Below are positions 1-11,598 of a stretch of DNA of 58,712 nt, one piece after another. Under the pieces are notes generated by a model. It was not told where the DNA came from. It worked only from the letters and a program-made list of their open reading frames with translations, and searched no databases. This stretch comes from Catenaria anguillulae PL171 (taxonomy: Eukaryota > Blastocladiomycota > Blastocladiomycetes > Blastocladiales > Catenariaceae). Position numbers and translations under genes: made by a program. Each line of letters opens with the position of its first letter. The stretch's first letter is position 1. Location of the stretch: positions 1 through 58,712 of the forward strand of contig MCFL01000151.1 in assembly GCA_002102555.1 (NCBI GenBank), given 5' to 3'.

Positions 1-21
1 GTTGCCACCGCCGACGAGACC

Positions 22-3000
22 ATGCATGATGCGATTGAAGAATGTACGTGCAACACCATTGCACCCGCAATTGTCATGCGGACAAAAGCTGACGTCCCCT
101 GTTGGCATTCTTGCAATGCACAGAGTTTTTGTCAAGTGGTATCGGGCAAGCTGCCAGCAAACCACGACGAGCTCAAGGACCAATTGGTTGAGCCGCAGGA
201 CATTTGTGCAGTGGTATCGGGCAATCCGCTGGCTGACCAGCGCAAGCCCTTGGCTGCTGATCCGCCTGTGAACGTGTTGTTGCAAGATAATACACCAATT
301 GTTGCCCATGATACTCGTTCTGCTTCACCAAAGCGAATTGAGGTGAATCCGAGCTGTCGCTGTGATTGCGGTCCGCCGTTCGGGCCCGCGCCTCAACTGT
401 CCACCTGACTCTGAGCTGCATGATCAGCTCCGTGCGTCGACCGGCCGTTTACAATTCAAGGCACTCACCCCGACCACACTCACGTGTCGCTTGGACACGG
501 GCAGTGACCGCAATGTACTCCCAAAGCAATATGCCAACCATTTCCGCGACCACGTTTGACCGCCGCCCAAGCCCATGGCCATCTGTGGGATCGGCGGCCT
601 GTCGCCATGCCTCGGCATTGTCAATACGCTCCTTCGCTTCAACGGTCGTTCCGTCGTTTGTCGCTTTGGCATTTACGATTTGGATATCAACATTCCGCCT
701 CTCATTGGCAACACCACGCTCCACACGCTCGGTATCAGCGTCGATCGATAACTTGGATCCCAAGCAAGGCAGGCAGCCGCGTCTCGATCCTGAGATTGAC
801 GAGCGACCTGCACTCTTCCCTGAGGATCAACCATCGCTCATTGTGGCGCTCCTGGACGACGTCCAGCGCCTGATCGATGAAAACGCGTCCATTCCAAAGG
901 GCAATGCGTGCACCCAACCGCTGTCCACGGTCGATGTCAACATTCTGCCAGGCAAAGAATGCCCCGTCCATGAGCGGGAGCGCCAATTCACGCACAAAAA
1001 GAAGGTTGTCGTGGAAGGGCAGGTGGGCACGTGGGTCGATGAGGATGTGATTGAGCGTAACGAGTTTGAGTCGCCGTGGAATTTGAATTTGGTGGTGGTG
1101 GAGAAGAAGGATGCGCGGGGTAACCACACTGGCTATCGTGTTTGCCTGGACCCGCGTGTCATCAACAACATCACTCCCGATGACTCGCATGCTCTTCCGC
1201 TCATCTTTGACCACCTCGACGAGGCATGCGCCGCCAAGGTGTTTTCGTCCATTGATCTTTATGCATCGTTCCACCAATTCCGTGTTTCTCGCCGCTCGCG
1301 CAAGTACCTTTGTTTCAAATGGCAAGGTGTGCAGTACCGCTTCAAGCGGGCCCATTTGGCCTCAAGGCATTGTCGTCGCAATTCCAGCGGGTCATGCAGT
1401 CCATCTTTGCCGACTTGCCCTACGTGCGCGTGTACTTTGACGATCTTGTCATTTTCAGCAGGTCGGTCGAGGAGCACACGATTCATTGATTGAAGTCATG
1501 CACCGCCTCAACCAGTTCAACCTCCACATCAAACCGTCCAAGTGCCACTGGTACCGTCCCGAGATCCATTACCTTGGCCATGTCATCGGCAACGGCGCGA
1601 TTCGCCCTGCGCCGGCCAAGATCGTTGACATCCAGGGTTTGGAACGCCCCACGACTGGCAAGCAGGTGCAGTCGCTCCTTGGAACCGTCAATTACCTGCG
1701 GCACTTTATGATCAACATGGCCACGGTCGCCGCTCCACTTGACGCGTTGCGATTCGCGACTGTCATCACAGACGACGACTGGACGGTCGAGTGCGAGGAT
1801 GCGTTCAACACGCTCAAGCACATGATTGCATCGGCGCCAGTGCTGCATGCACCCAAGTGGAACGAGCCATTCTTTGTCGCCACGGACGCCTCCAATGTGG
1901 GCGTTGGCGCTGTACTGTTCCAGGGATCGCGTGACGAACCCAGTACATCACCATGGCCTCGAGGGCCCTCTCCAAGTCGGAGCGCAACTACTCTGCCACC
2001 CGCAAGGAGCTCCGTGCCATCATTTTCGCGCTCGAAAGTTCCGTTACTTTGTTTCGGGTCGCCGGTTCACCCTTTTCACAGACCACGAGGCGCTCCAACA
2101 CATTTTTTCGCAGCCCAAGCTCACGCCCATGCTCGAAAACTGGCTCGACAAGTTGCTCGAGTTGCCGTTTGACGTTGTGCACATCCCCGGCATCCTCAAT
2201 GTCCTGCCCGATTGCTTGTCGCGCCTTTATCCGGTACCCACGGACGGCGTGGCCACGTACAGCGACTTCAAAACCCGTTTCGACATTCACTCGTCTCCGA
2301 TTCGGGTGGACGTGAGCTGGGAGGGGGTGGGGTCCAGGCACAATCGCTTGACGAGCAGGTTCAAGAGTTTGTTTCGGCCATTGCCGAGGAGGTCAACGAG
2401 GATTTGATGGAGATTGACGACGAGGAGCAAGAGGGTTTGGAGCCTGTCGACATGCAAATTGACCAAGTGGCCGCCCTGCTGGCGGAGTCGATCATTTGGG
2501 ACAACAAGTCGCCTGAGGAGACTCGTCGGGAGGCGAAAGCCATGGACACCATGTTGGATGCGCAAGAAGCGCGTGGAAGCAAGGCGGATTACTCGCTTGC
2601 CGCCGAGTTTGTCGAGCCACTCGACTGGTCCAAAGGAGCATCTGGTCTCTTGCGCGACATTCTTGCCAAGGAGGCATTCGCGCACGAATCGCTGCCCATC
2701 AAGCTCGGACCCATTCGCCCTGCATTTTGCAACGAGTACGCCAATCTCGTCCTGGCCGCTGTCAACGCAGACCAACAAGCGCAGCTCACCGATGTGCTTG
2801 ATGGGCAACATGACGGACCGATCACCCCGGTTGAGGAGCGCCAAGCCGCCCTCGCGGCTGCTCATGCTCACGGTCATGCATCGGGTCTTGCACTCAAGTC
2901 TTGGCTCATTCATGACGGCAAGTATTGGCCGAACATGCTCCGTGACTGCCGCAGCTTTGCCCAGCAGTGTGTCGACTGCCAGCGACACACGGTCCGGACC

Positions 3001-4157
3001 CGCGGCTACCATCCGCCGCAAATGATTCACGCCGCGCTGCCTATGGACCATCTTGCAATCGACCTTTTCACGTGCAACATGACCCCGGACGGTTTCAACT
3101 ACGCTTTGCTCGTCATTGACATTGCCACCCGTTTTGCGTGGCTGTACCCGCTCAAATCCAAGCGGGCCGAGGAGGTCGGCGACCACTTGTACAAGCTCTG
3201 CTGTGACTTTGGGATTCCCGCCATCATTCAGTCTGACAATGGTGGGGAGTTTGACAACTCGGTCATTGCCCACTTGTCATCCAAACTCGGTTTTGTGCAT
3301 CGCAAGATCACGGCGTACAACGCAAAAGCCAATGGCGCCGCCGAGCGCCTTGTCCGGACTATCAAGACCAAGCTCTTTGCCGAGGTCAAGGGCAATGTCC
3401 CCGAGTGGCCTGGCCGCCTCAAGGCTGTCCAGTTTTGGTACAACCAGACCGTGCACCGTCGCCATGGATCAACGCCATTCTCGCTCATGTTTGCGCGCGC
3501 ACCAGTCCCGCCATCCGCATCATCCTGGCCGACGCAAAGAAACCCGTCACGTTTGACGAGTTGGGACGCTTGGCCGAGCACATGGCCCGTGTTGTTTGGC
3601 CCCCGTTGCTGAGCGCTCGCAGCACTATTCCAAGAAAGCGTACGAGCAGTTTATCAAGTCGCATCGGATTGTGCACGAGGAATTCCCGCCAGGTGCGCTC
3701 GTCATGCGCAAAGTCGTTGTCAAGGGAAGCAATATGGAGCCCAAGTTTGAGGGCCCGTACACGGTGGTTCGGCGGAATGCTGGCGGTGCCTACCTGCTGA
3801 GGGACCGCACTGGCGACATTGTTGCACAACGCGCCCCGCCGACCAACTGCGTCTAGTGTCCTTGGAGGGCAACATTTCCGCCGAGTCGTTTGTAGTCGAG
3901 AAGCTGTTGGACCACCGTGTACACAAGGACAAATCATACTCGTACTTGATCAAGTGGGCGGGCTACCCGCTTGAGGACGCAACGTGGGAGCATGCTCACA
4001 GTTTGATACCGAGGAGATCATTGTCAAGTACTGGGCGACTCGAGCTGCCAAGGACCGTCCATTGCCAACACCAGGCAAGACCAAAGCAGGCGAGCCCAAG
4101 TTGGAACCAAAGAAGAAGACGCGTCGCGTCATGCTTGGTCGCCAGTTTGATTTGTGA
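22..4157 (+). pseudogene. Gypsy-A pol relic (protease-RT-RNase H-integrase-chromodomain)
   Basis: The polyprotein would cut, copy and integrate the element. Visible motifs: protease LDTGSD near 493-510; RT with a YFDD catalytic box near 1431-1443, where the Gypsy-B copy has YIDD; RNase H starting FVATDASNVG near 1870; an integrase HHCC finger near 2860-2990; DDE core residues in AIDLF (about 3057), QSDNGGEF (about 3232) and NGAAERL (about 3332). A chromodomain follows near 3880-4000 with the aromatic cage (FVVEKLL, YLIKWAGYP, TWE). The protein ends in QFDL, matching the FDL end of Gypsy-B. The frame changes at least near 1350, 1475, 1940, 2040, 3510-3610, 3850 and 3995, so no intact product can be made. 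Confidence 0.9.
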
Positions 4158-4206
4158 TTGGAAGAGTTTTCACCTCCAGAGTATCGCTACCGCTGGGAGG
4201 GGGTGA

Positions 4207-4415
4207 TGTTGGGGTTGTGTAGGAGAGTGTATGTGTATGTCGTTCACGTGTGTGCATGTGATGAGTTATCGAGTTGTTGTGTGTTCGTGTTGTGACCCAT
4301 GACCCAGCCGTTGGGCACCAACCCATGGTTAGCTCTTCAGATTATTCTGGGTCGTTTAGTATATACTACCCGTGCTTGATGACCTTCTAGTCTTACCTAT
4401 GCAGGCACGCCAACA
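4207..4415 (+). repeat. Gypsy-A 3' LTR (about 209 bp)
   Basis: The LTR starts TGTTGGGG just after the purine tract and ends CCAACA. It shares with the Gypsy-B LTR the block around the TATA-like palindrome TAGTATATACTACCCGTGCT followed by GATGACCTT. This is the likely promoter/R-start region of this LTR family. The partner 5' LTR is outside the window. Confidence 0.8.
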
Positions 4416-4978
4416 CAAGTTGCCGACGACAATTGGCAGTTACCCATATCGCCACAGTCAAGGCATAAATGGAGGAGAGTGTGGTCAGGAGGCACAACAC
4501 CTTGTCAAGCATCAGGCAAGTGCATTCTGCGAGGTGGTCCAGCGTGACGACCGGTCCGTTCACCGTGTTTCGGGAATCAACGGAAACACACACACCAAAG
4601 GTTGGCAGCCCATTTTCCCCCAAGAAGACCATGAGTTGGCCAACATGGTGTCGCGGCGCAAGGGCCAGGCGGGGCTGAATCGGCATCGCAGCGACTGGGC
4701 CGAGAGATGTGCACCAGTCAGAAACGGCGTTGGTCAAAGCAACCAGGGCATTGTGCAGGCGACCACGGCGAGGGCGTCTCTTGGCAAGCAAATGTCGGAT
4801 AGAGGCAAACACGTTTGCATACCGTGCTGGGGTACTGTCCTGGTCATGAAAACAACAAAGGGAAACAACGAGGGGAGAAAGTGAGCAAGCACCAGCATCA
4901 TGGAGACGGGAACGCAAAGTATGAAGAACAGGCGACGGAATAACGGCCTCCAATGGTGTCATCCACTGGACAAACATG

Positions 4979-5105
4979 CGAGGAGTGTTGTCCAACCCGT
5001 TGAGAGGCTGCAATGCAGCTTCGATGGCCTTGGTTTGATACCTGGACCCAGAGGTTGTTATCTCCGGTAGTTTTCAATACATGCAATGTGGTTCAAAAAA
5101 AAAAA
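4979..5105 (+). mobile_element. 127-bp poly(A)-tailed short retroposon inside LINE-C copy 1
   Basis: The insert is flanked by 18-bp direct repeats differing at one base: ATCCACTGGACAAACATG at 4961-4978 and ATCCACCGGACAAACATG at 5106-5123. Its 3' end reads AATACATGCAATGTGGTTC followed by 13 A, the tail seen on LINE-A relatives. A segment GGTTTGATACC resembles a tRNA B box, but no A box is clear. It is either a truncated SINE or the 3' tip of a LINE. Confidence 0.8.
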
Positions 5106-5792
5106 ATCCACCGGACAAACATGTAAAGGGTCAGCACGCCCAACGAGGTGAATCGAGGTGAGAGAACCAGAGAGAAGGGGAAGGAGGTTCAAAATCGGGG
5201 AAGCAGGAAGCCCTTGTGGCATGAGTCGGCTTGGCGGGTGTGAAAGTGGGTTAGCCCACCACCGGATTGCACGTTGGGCAAGGCTGGATATGGCGCATGC
5301 GACTTGAAACCGCTCGCTTTGCACGGGTTGGCTCAAACAGTAGCGAAGGTGCGAGACTAGAGCTGTGAGGATGGTGTGCTTGATGGAGGCGAGCCTGTAT
5401 GTCGCTGCATCGTAGAAAATCGAGACTGGTGTGTTGGATGGTAATCGGGCCGCAGCCAGAACCACTGCACGGAGCTTCGCGTCAAGCTGGTCAAGGAAAG
5501 TTGGTGATGGGATGTAAGTCTTCTGCTTTTTCCTTCCACGACCATTGTGATCCGTGCCGGATGAAGTTGCCGATGTCGATGGCGAACAGTTGGCAGCCAT
5601 CCTCAATCTTTGTCCCTTGTCCCTGGGGGCGGCCGGTTGGGTTTCGTCCACCTCCATCTTGTCGGCCTCTGTAATCTCGTCATCCACAAAAGTCGCCTCG
5701 CTCTCCTTTGCAAATTCCGCCAAGGTTTTGGTAACGGAAGCAGTAGCGGCTTGGTCACCGCCAACAATGGCCAACAGAGATGTCACGAGCAT
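5058..5792 (-). pseudogene. LINE-C copy 1: ORF1-to-RT fused open frame
   Basis: This open frame of about 240 codons begins in the acidic C-terminal half of ORF1 (FVDDEITEADKMEVDETQP). It changes in frame near 5515 to the C-terminal end of the LINE RT and its following linker (LPSNTPVSIFYDAATY; SIHLVGRADPLHV). It then runs into the antisense of a poly(A) tail at 5093-5105. The junction has no GT-AG pair, so I read it as an internal deletion or template switch during reverse transcription rather than splicing. No functional product is expected. Confidence 0.75.
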
Positions 5793-5798
5793 TGTGAG

Positions 5799-7378
5799 TT
5801 TTTTTTTTTGAATTGCTACTACATGTATTGAGAGCTACAACCAACTTGGATGCTTCAAAGGAAAAGAAAAAGCAAGAAGGAGGAGCCCAAAACACAAACG
5901 CCGCAAAATGGGCGTCACGAGCAAGCAGGGAAAAACGGCAAGCAAGTGGTAGTAGGGGCCGCAAGTGGCCATAGGGGCGGGGCGGGAAAAGAAAGTGAGG
6001 GGAGGGCGGGGAGAGAGCGGCACCAACACAACAACAATTACTTCTTGTCAGAGGTTATGACTTGTTGGGGAAGGGGCCGGGGTACGCAATGGAACCCTGC
6101 GCCTTTGCCTGGTGGGCCCAACTCTTCTCCCGCGCAGCCGCCAAGCGTTCCTCAAAGTCGTTGTACGAGCGAAGCTCGTCCAAAGCAACCTTGAGATCCA
6201 CCTCGACGATGGCGAGGTCACGGTTGACCCGCATGTACCGCTCAGAGGTCTTGGCCCAGTGGGCCGTCAGCTCAGCCACATCCTCCATTGTTGTCTCCAA
6301 CGCTGGCTTGATGGACTCAGACATGAGCTCAAACTTTCTGGTGAGAGTCTCAAAGCCCGCCAGGAGCCCCTCCAATGAACCAGCAAGGGACCCCAAACGT
6401 TCCTGAATCCCCTCAACCTCTTCTTTGGTTGCCAATAATCTCTTCTCAAGACCATTGACCTGGGCAACGACCTGCTTGGACACGTCCGACTTGAACGCCA
6501 TTAGCAGGGCCTCTTCGTTGGCCATGAACTTGGCCATTTGTCCATGCATGGCCATGATCTTGTTGGCCAAGTCATCGATCTTGCCACGCAAATTCTTGTC
6601 AAGGGTGTCGACCTTGTCGACAGCTTGCTTGGCAACATCAGCATAGCTGAAACCACCACGTGTTGGCGCCGAGGCGCAAGAGCGAGACGAGGGAGGCAAG
6701 ACCTTGGCAATGGCGGGCCGCAATGGGCAGGCCAGCTTGACATGGCCGCGCTCGCCACAGGAGTAGCAGAGCTTGGCCGAACCGGGGAAGAAACACAACT
6801 CGTGCCCATTGGAGGCAAGCTCGCCCAGGGCAACTGCATCTGTAGCATCTTGTTTGGTCTCGTAGCGCCAAATGACACGCGAGAACGACCGAGCACAACT
6901 GTTGTCAACCAAGAGCACTTGTTGGCAACCAGGGAACCGAGTTGGCGCACGGCACTGTAGACGCACAAGACTTGTACGAGCACGTCCTTGTCGGTGAGCT
7001 TGCTGGCCCAGTCCTGCACATCGCTAACAACGTGCAGAAACTGGCCGCGGAAAAAGCGAGGGGACTGGTCAATGGCAGACGCCATGTCTAGTTGATTGCC
7101 AAAGATGGCCTTGTAGAAGCGAGATCCGTTGACAAGCTGCTCACCGGCAATGGCGGTCGACTTGTACTTGCGCTTGAGGTGCTCAAGGGCGGCATCTTGA
7201 TCGACAGAGTGCGGGATGGGCCCTACCCAAGCCATGAACGGCGATGCCAGGGCATCAACATCCATGGTGTTGGACATGGCGATCGTATTGTGGGCACGGA
7301 TAGGTGTTGTGGGGGGCTCGCCGAGTTGATTGCTTAAGGTAAAATGTCTTGGCTATGCATAGAGTTACTTGTCACAGC
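5799..7378 (-). mobile_element. ORF1-only retroposon, copy 1 (about 1.58 kb)
   Basis: The element is bounded by a 16-bp TSD in LINE-C ORF1: TCACGAGCATTGTGAG at 5783-5798 and TCACGAGCGTTGTGAG at 7379-7394, one mismatch. Read on the minus strand it has a leader of about 100 bp, one open frame for a zinc-knuckle/coiled-coil protein (7277-6055, one frameshift), a 240-bp 3' UTR and the terminus AATACATGTAGTAGCAATTC plus poly(A). No endonuclease or RT is present, and the intact boundaries show nothing was lost by 5' truncation after the ORF. Compare copy 2 at 49418-50848. Confidence 0.85.
6055..7277 (-). pseudogene. ORF1-like CCHC/coiled-coil protein of ORF1-only retroposon copy 1 (one frameshift)
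   Basis: The product starts MSNTMDVDALASPF and matches copy 2 along its length (WVGPIPHS; FRGQF; RSFSRVIWRYE). A CX2CX4HX4C zinc knuckle (CYSCGERGHVKLAC) lies near 6750-6790, followed by about 200 residues of heptad-rich coiled coil (LEKRLLATKEEVEGIQERLG). By analogy with LINE ORF1 proteins it probably coats RNA and trimerises, which is an inference. A single-base indel near 6925 shifts the frame just before LLVDNSCARSFSRV, so this copy is inactive although otherwise well preserved. Confidence 0.8.
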
Positions 7379-7455
7379 TTCACGAGCGTTGTGAGGAGCA
7401 AACTTTGCTTTTGCATGAATGCCTTCAAGCGGGCGTCCGTTGCTTTTTGGGTTTT

Positions 7456-10400
7456 CTTTTTTTGGTTAGCCACATTGCATGTATTTATAAAATCATATCA
7501 GATCTGAACACCCAAAGAGAAAGGGAAAGGGGGGATAATTCAAACAGACACTCAGAATACACCTGCCAGAGGCAGCAACAGGCACACAACACAATGGAAG
7601 GAGCGGTTGGCAACAGTGGGGGGGGGAGGGGGAAAGGGAGAGTATGTAAGCCAATGGTGATAAGGGCAAGAAATCAAGGTGAGGGCAAAGGCAGCATCAA
7701 GAGTGCAGGTTGGGGGGGGGGGGGTCGAGGCACGGGCCTATGACAATCGATGCAGGGGAGCGGGGGAAACAAGCAGTCCATGTGAGATATCCTTTTTTTT
7801 TGGGGGGGGGGTGGTTTTCATTTTTCCAACGGAAGTTAAGAAGAGGGAGTGAGGCAGGCGGGGTGACTGTCAGGGGGCTAGGTTTGTGGCAGGGAGAGGA
7901 CAGGAACAAAAGTCGTGTGGGGCCCAGACAAGCTGCGCACCACAACCCGGTTTACGAAACGTTTTGTCGATGGCTGGAGTCCAAAAAGCGGTTGTGCCAG
8001 GCCCGGCATGGCACCAAAGTGATGCCAGAACGCCCAAGGAAGCGGCCTGATGTCGTCTTGGGCAGCACCAAGGAGGGGTGGAGCACCAACAGCCAACTCG
8101 CGCAAGAAGTGGCATGCAATTTCAGTCGCAGACACAGACGCCGCTACTTGATGTTGTTGTTGACCTTTGGTTGTGCATACTTGGCACAGGCAATTGGTCA
8201 CGCCTTGGTTTGTCTTGGCCTGGTGGAGCAATCGAGCCAACCTCCTCACAGCGCGGCTTCCACACCGTGCACCAAACGAGCAACGAAACACTTGCCACAA
8301 TCCGCGGGAGCTGGGGTGCAAGTCCGGGGAACCTCCTGCGTAGTGCCAAGTCTACTACACACGCCGCTGTTGCGCGCAGGCGACTTGGGTGCAACAAGTG
8401 GCCAAGCACACTTCTTGCCTGAACAACGAGAGTCGTGTCAGCACCTGGCAAAAGTTGCTCAACGCATTCGTGGGCTACCACGCCAAGCTCCCACCGCTCG
8501 TCAGCCAGCCTTGGACACACCACCCAATGCTGCTGGTCATCCAAAGAGCCACACAGCGTGCAGAGCGGTGACGGGGCGCGATCTGGCCAGTACATGTGCA
8601 ATTGGGCAAGCGTTGGGAGCCGTCCCGTGAGCACCTTGACGCGGAAAGTGACCAGAGATTCAAGGGAGAATGATGCGACACGCGCGGCGGGCTTGCGGCC
8701 ACTGCGAATGGCCTTTGCAAATATGAGCATGTCAGGTTCTGGGACGAGCTTGTACACATGGCTTGCGAGCTGCACCCTTGCTTCTGCCCGAGATGCCGCC
8801 TGGAGCGCCTTGCTGAGGCTAGTGTACACTGGCAAGTGCCCAAGCTGCAACAGTGCGCCAAAGTCAATCTCTGCGAGGAATTCCTTGCTAAACCTGCACG
8901 CCCGAGGCGCAGATGCCCCACGCGACGCAAGCTGATCAGCCTTGTCGTTGTTGCGGTCTCCTGAATGGCCTTTGACCTTGACTATGGTGATGCTCAGGTC
9001 GCGGCGGCGCACAATTGCCCTCAAAACAAGGAGGAGATCGAGCAGCGTGGGCGGCGAGCGCATTTCGGCGGTGATTGTGGCGGGTTCCGAGAGTGTGGTG
9101 GTGACAAGGAGACACGCCGCTGCCGAGTCAGAGTGGACGCGGGCGCGAGAACTTGGAGGCAGGTACGCAGCGAGCGCGCAGACAGCGTAAAGCTCGGCAC
9201 GAGTCAAGCTGGCTGGTGCCGCGGGGAGGCGGCCAAAAAGCTCAATGCCAAGTGCGGGGCAGTGTGCGCCAAATCCCATGAGCGTTACCGAGGCACTGGT
9301 GGCAGGCTGGAGTGAGCCATCGGTCCAACAATCAAGCACCTTCCGCGTTGCCCGTGTGAATGGGCCACGATTCGACGTTGGCGGGTACTCGAAAATAGCC
9401 GGCTCGCTGGCATGTAATGGGTCGTCATTGTCGCTGTCGCTTGAGCGGTCCTCGGAGTCTGACACGTCGCGATTGGGATCGCCAAACACCGGTTCTCGCA
9501 GCAGCTGGACATATGGGCACAGGTGTGGGTGGGCAGAATCTGGAGCGTGGACCAAAAAGGCAACTGGGCCGTCCCGTCGATCTACTGATTGAAGAGCAGA
9601 TACTGGCCGGGCGAGCGAAAGCGGTACCGCGGTGGTGCAGTCTGGCCTGTTGAGGCGGTCGTGCGCAAATATGCATTGGAGTGGGTCGTCGCAATCGAGG
9701 CAGAGGTGTAGCCGGGTGCAGCCAGGCTCGGGCGCTACTCGGTGGGCCAGTGGGCAACGGCATGGCCGGAGGTGTCGCAATAAAAGGATTGTGTCGTTGG
9801 GGTCACTTCGGCGGTCGACATCGGCGCAGAGGCCAAAGACTACGGCGCCGTCGCTCTCCCAGACGAAAAGCTGGCCGATGTGATAGTACGGCTGCCTGAC
9901 ATGGCGCGGCGCGGTGAGCGGGTGGAGCGTGCGACCGAGCGATGCGCACCGCGTGGCGACGCAATCGACGAGTCGTTGGAGCGCGTGAAAAACACGCCCA
10001 TTTCTTCGGTACCGGGGTGCAAGGAGGCGACGAGTGGATGCTACGGCGTTTGAAAACCGGGTTGTGGTGCTGTCTTGGTCGTAAAAACAAATGGTAGAGA
10101 TCAGAGGGGAAAGGGAAAAAACACGAGAACGGAGCAGGTGGGGTCTGAGAATGTGCAAAACGTCGAAAGGAATAACTGACTCAAGGGGGATGTCGTCAGA
10201 GGGTGAGACAAGAAACGGATCAGCGCGACCGACAAGGTGGATGGACAAAAACGACCGCGAGAAAAGGGGCAGGAGGTTGATGATGGGTGATGGGGTTCTC
10301 TGGGCGACCTGGGAGCGGATGCTCGATGGTGGGTATGCTAGCGGGGAGGTCCACCAGCGCAGAGCGCGCTGGGCTTGAGCAACTTGGGCGCAAGCCACGT

Positions 10401-10742
10401 GGAAGTGTTCGCTTGTCGTCGGCTGAGACAGGCAAAACCTGAGCCAAGAGGCCTTTGAGGAGAGCAAGGCACGTGCGATTGATTTCAGGCCGTAGGTAGA
10501 CTCGTCGTAAAGCACTGAGGCTGGGGTGTTGGACGGGAGGCGAGCTACATGTCTGAGTGCATTGCGTAGTTTAGCGTCAAGACGGTCGAGAAACGAGGGA
10601 GAAGGAGTGAAGCCGCTGGCACGGTAGGCCGCCGATGAAATAATGACCGCGTTGATCACGTAGGTGGCGATCTGCGCCGGAATGCGGTTCGACCGCAGCA
10701 CGTTGAGGGCGCCAGTGACCGAGCTGATGAATTGGGAAAATG
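7456..10742 (-). mobile_element. LINE-A copy 1, 5'-truncated non-LTR retrotransposon
   Basis: The 3' end is at 7456 with an interrupted A-rich tail and the terminus AAATACATGCAATGTGGCTAACC. A roughly 660-bp 3' UTR rich in G/C homopolymer runs precedes it, then a long ORF holding the end of RT, an RNase H domain and a C-terminal zinc finger. The 5' end stops inside the RT thumb at about 10742, next to Copia-1 sequence, so most of RT, the endonuclease and ORF1 are gone. The tail abuts the LINE-C ORF1 relic at 7455. I could not find a matching TSD. Confidence 0.85.
8122..10742 (-). pseudogene. LINE-A ORF2 C-terminal part: RT thumb, RNase H, CCHC finger
   Basis: About 870 residues remain open. 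The N-terminal residues (SRNIPAQIATYVINAVIIS-type region, then SPSFLDRLDAKLRN) are the RT thumb shared with LINE-B, C and D. RNase H begins CWTDGSLQPAT with acidic residues in RAELYAV, HSDSAA and HSGDRNNDKAD, the D-E-D-(H)-D set that removes the RNA template strand. A C-x2-C-x7-H-x3-C finger (CTLCGSLDDQQHWVVC) follows, typical of the I/Tad-like APE-RT-RNH LINE group. The frame is intact to the stop at 8122 but lacks any start of its own, so it is a remnant of ORF2. Confidence 0.85.
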
Positions 10743-10746
10743 GATC

Positions 10747-11033
10747 TGTCGATTCCGATAAATGATCATGTAGTCCGTCTTATATTGCGAATTACGTGTC
10801 CAGAGTCTCGACCGAAAAGTTAACAGGATGGCAGATGAACCTCGTGTCAGCTGATCGACGGTGGGAACTGGGAACTCATCGGCGGAACAGGGTGAGCTAA
10901 AGATTCAAGGTAAACAGGCAGGCCTCCGATCCCTCCTCAAATCCAACACTAACGCCGAGGCCTGGATGATTGCCAAGATCCACCGCTGTTCCGTCCACAG
11001 AAAGGCCTCAACAATTGTGTCAGCTGACTGTAC
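10747..11033 (-). repeat. Putative Copia-1 3' LTR
   Basis: Directly after the Copia RNase H stop codon the minus strand reads TGACACAATTGTTGAGG and runs non-coding to about 10747, ending near GGAATCGACA. A TG...CA bounded block in this position is where a 3' LTR should be. No second copy exists in the window for comparison, so both borders are approximate. Confidence 0.45.
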
Positions 11034-11598
11034 TCCCGCCGAGGCCTGGATGTGTGTTCACGTCCAGCTTGGCGAGTCCAGCCCCAGCCAGGCAGGACTC
11101 GAAAGACGATCTTGGCAACTCCTTGGTAAGGAAATCCGCCACATTCGAGGCCGAGGGCACATAGCGGAAAACGACCAACCCCCGATCAGCAATCTCACGC
11201 ACATAATGAACCCGGACAGCGACATGCTTGATAGCCCTGCGAATGTCCGGGCTGCCCGAGAGAGCAAGAGCAGCCTTGTTGTCACCAAAAACCGTCAACG
11301 GCTCATCCTGCACCTGGCCTAACTCCGTCAATAGACCTCGAAGCCACATGGCATCACGAGCGACCTCAGTCATGGCATTGAGCTCCGACTCGCTCGTCGA
11401 CAGTGCAACCCAACTCTGTCGTCTGGACGCCCAGGCCACGGCACCACCCGCCACCATCAGCAAGTAGCCAGACGTTGAACGGCGCGTCGCCACATCTCCC
11501 GCGAAATCCGCATCCACATAACCCTGGCAGAAAACCACCGGGTCGGCGCCATAGCCACATCGACGATAAAGAATACCCATGTCGGTAGTCCCCTTGAG
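11020..11598 (-). pseudogene. Copia-1 RNase H domain (3' fragment of pol)
   Basis: The frame encodes the Copia RNase H signature: GYVDADFAGDVATRRSTSGY, then AVAWASRRQ, ALSTSESELNA and FGDNKAALALSG, ending with VADFLTKELPR. It degrades the RNA strand of the RNA:DNA hybrid. It is the C-terminal end of the pol gene that resumes at 19610-21731 and is separated from it by the LINE-B insertion. Confidence 0.88.

Larger units (their letters stand above)
1..4415 (+). mobile_element. Gypsy-A: decayed chromodomain Ty3/Gypsy LTR retrotransposon, 5' end outside the window
   Basis: Pol-type domains run in Gypsy order on the plus strand: protease, reverse transcriptase (RT), RNase H, integrase with zinc finger and DDE core, then a chromodomain, a short purine-rich tract (about 4194-4206) and a 3' LTR. 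Gag and the 5' LTR are missing because the window begins inside the element. The protein is very similar throughout to Gypsy-B at 29161-37111, so both belong to one chromovirus lineage. Several single-base indels break the reading frame, so this copy is dead. It sits in a LINE-C relic whose sequence resumes directly after the LTR. Confidence 0.93.
4416..7455 (-). mobile_element. LINE-C copy 1, internally deleted relic (interrupted at 5799-7378)
   Basis: Minus-strand LINE-C sequence runs from 7455 to 7379, then 5798 to 4416. It holds the second half of ORF1, the RT thumb region and the start of the segment leading to RNase H. ORF1 (ending GRGRKKQKT near 5515) is joined directly to the RT end (SPTFLDQLDAKLR). 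Relative to LINE-C copy 2, about 3 kb carrying the endonuclease and RT core is missing. The 3' part is cut by Gypsy-A at 4415, the 5' part by LINE-A at 7456, and ORF1 by an ORF1-only retroposon. It carries the same 127-bp insert as copy 2. Confidence 0.85.

Noticed and set aside
5500-5530. Splicing as the cause of the ORF1-RT fusion in LINE-C copy 1
   Set aside because: The donor side of the junction in intact ORF1 is not followed by GT, so a spliced intermediate does not explain it.
8122-10701. A large host gene of about 860 codons
   Set aside because: It is the C-terminal part of LINE ORF2 (RT thumb, RNase H, CCHC finger) leading into a LINE 3' UTR.
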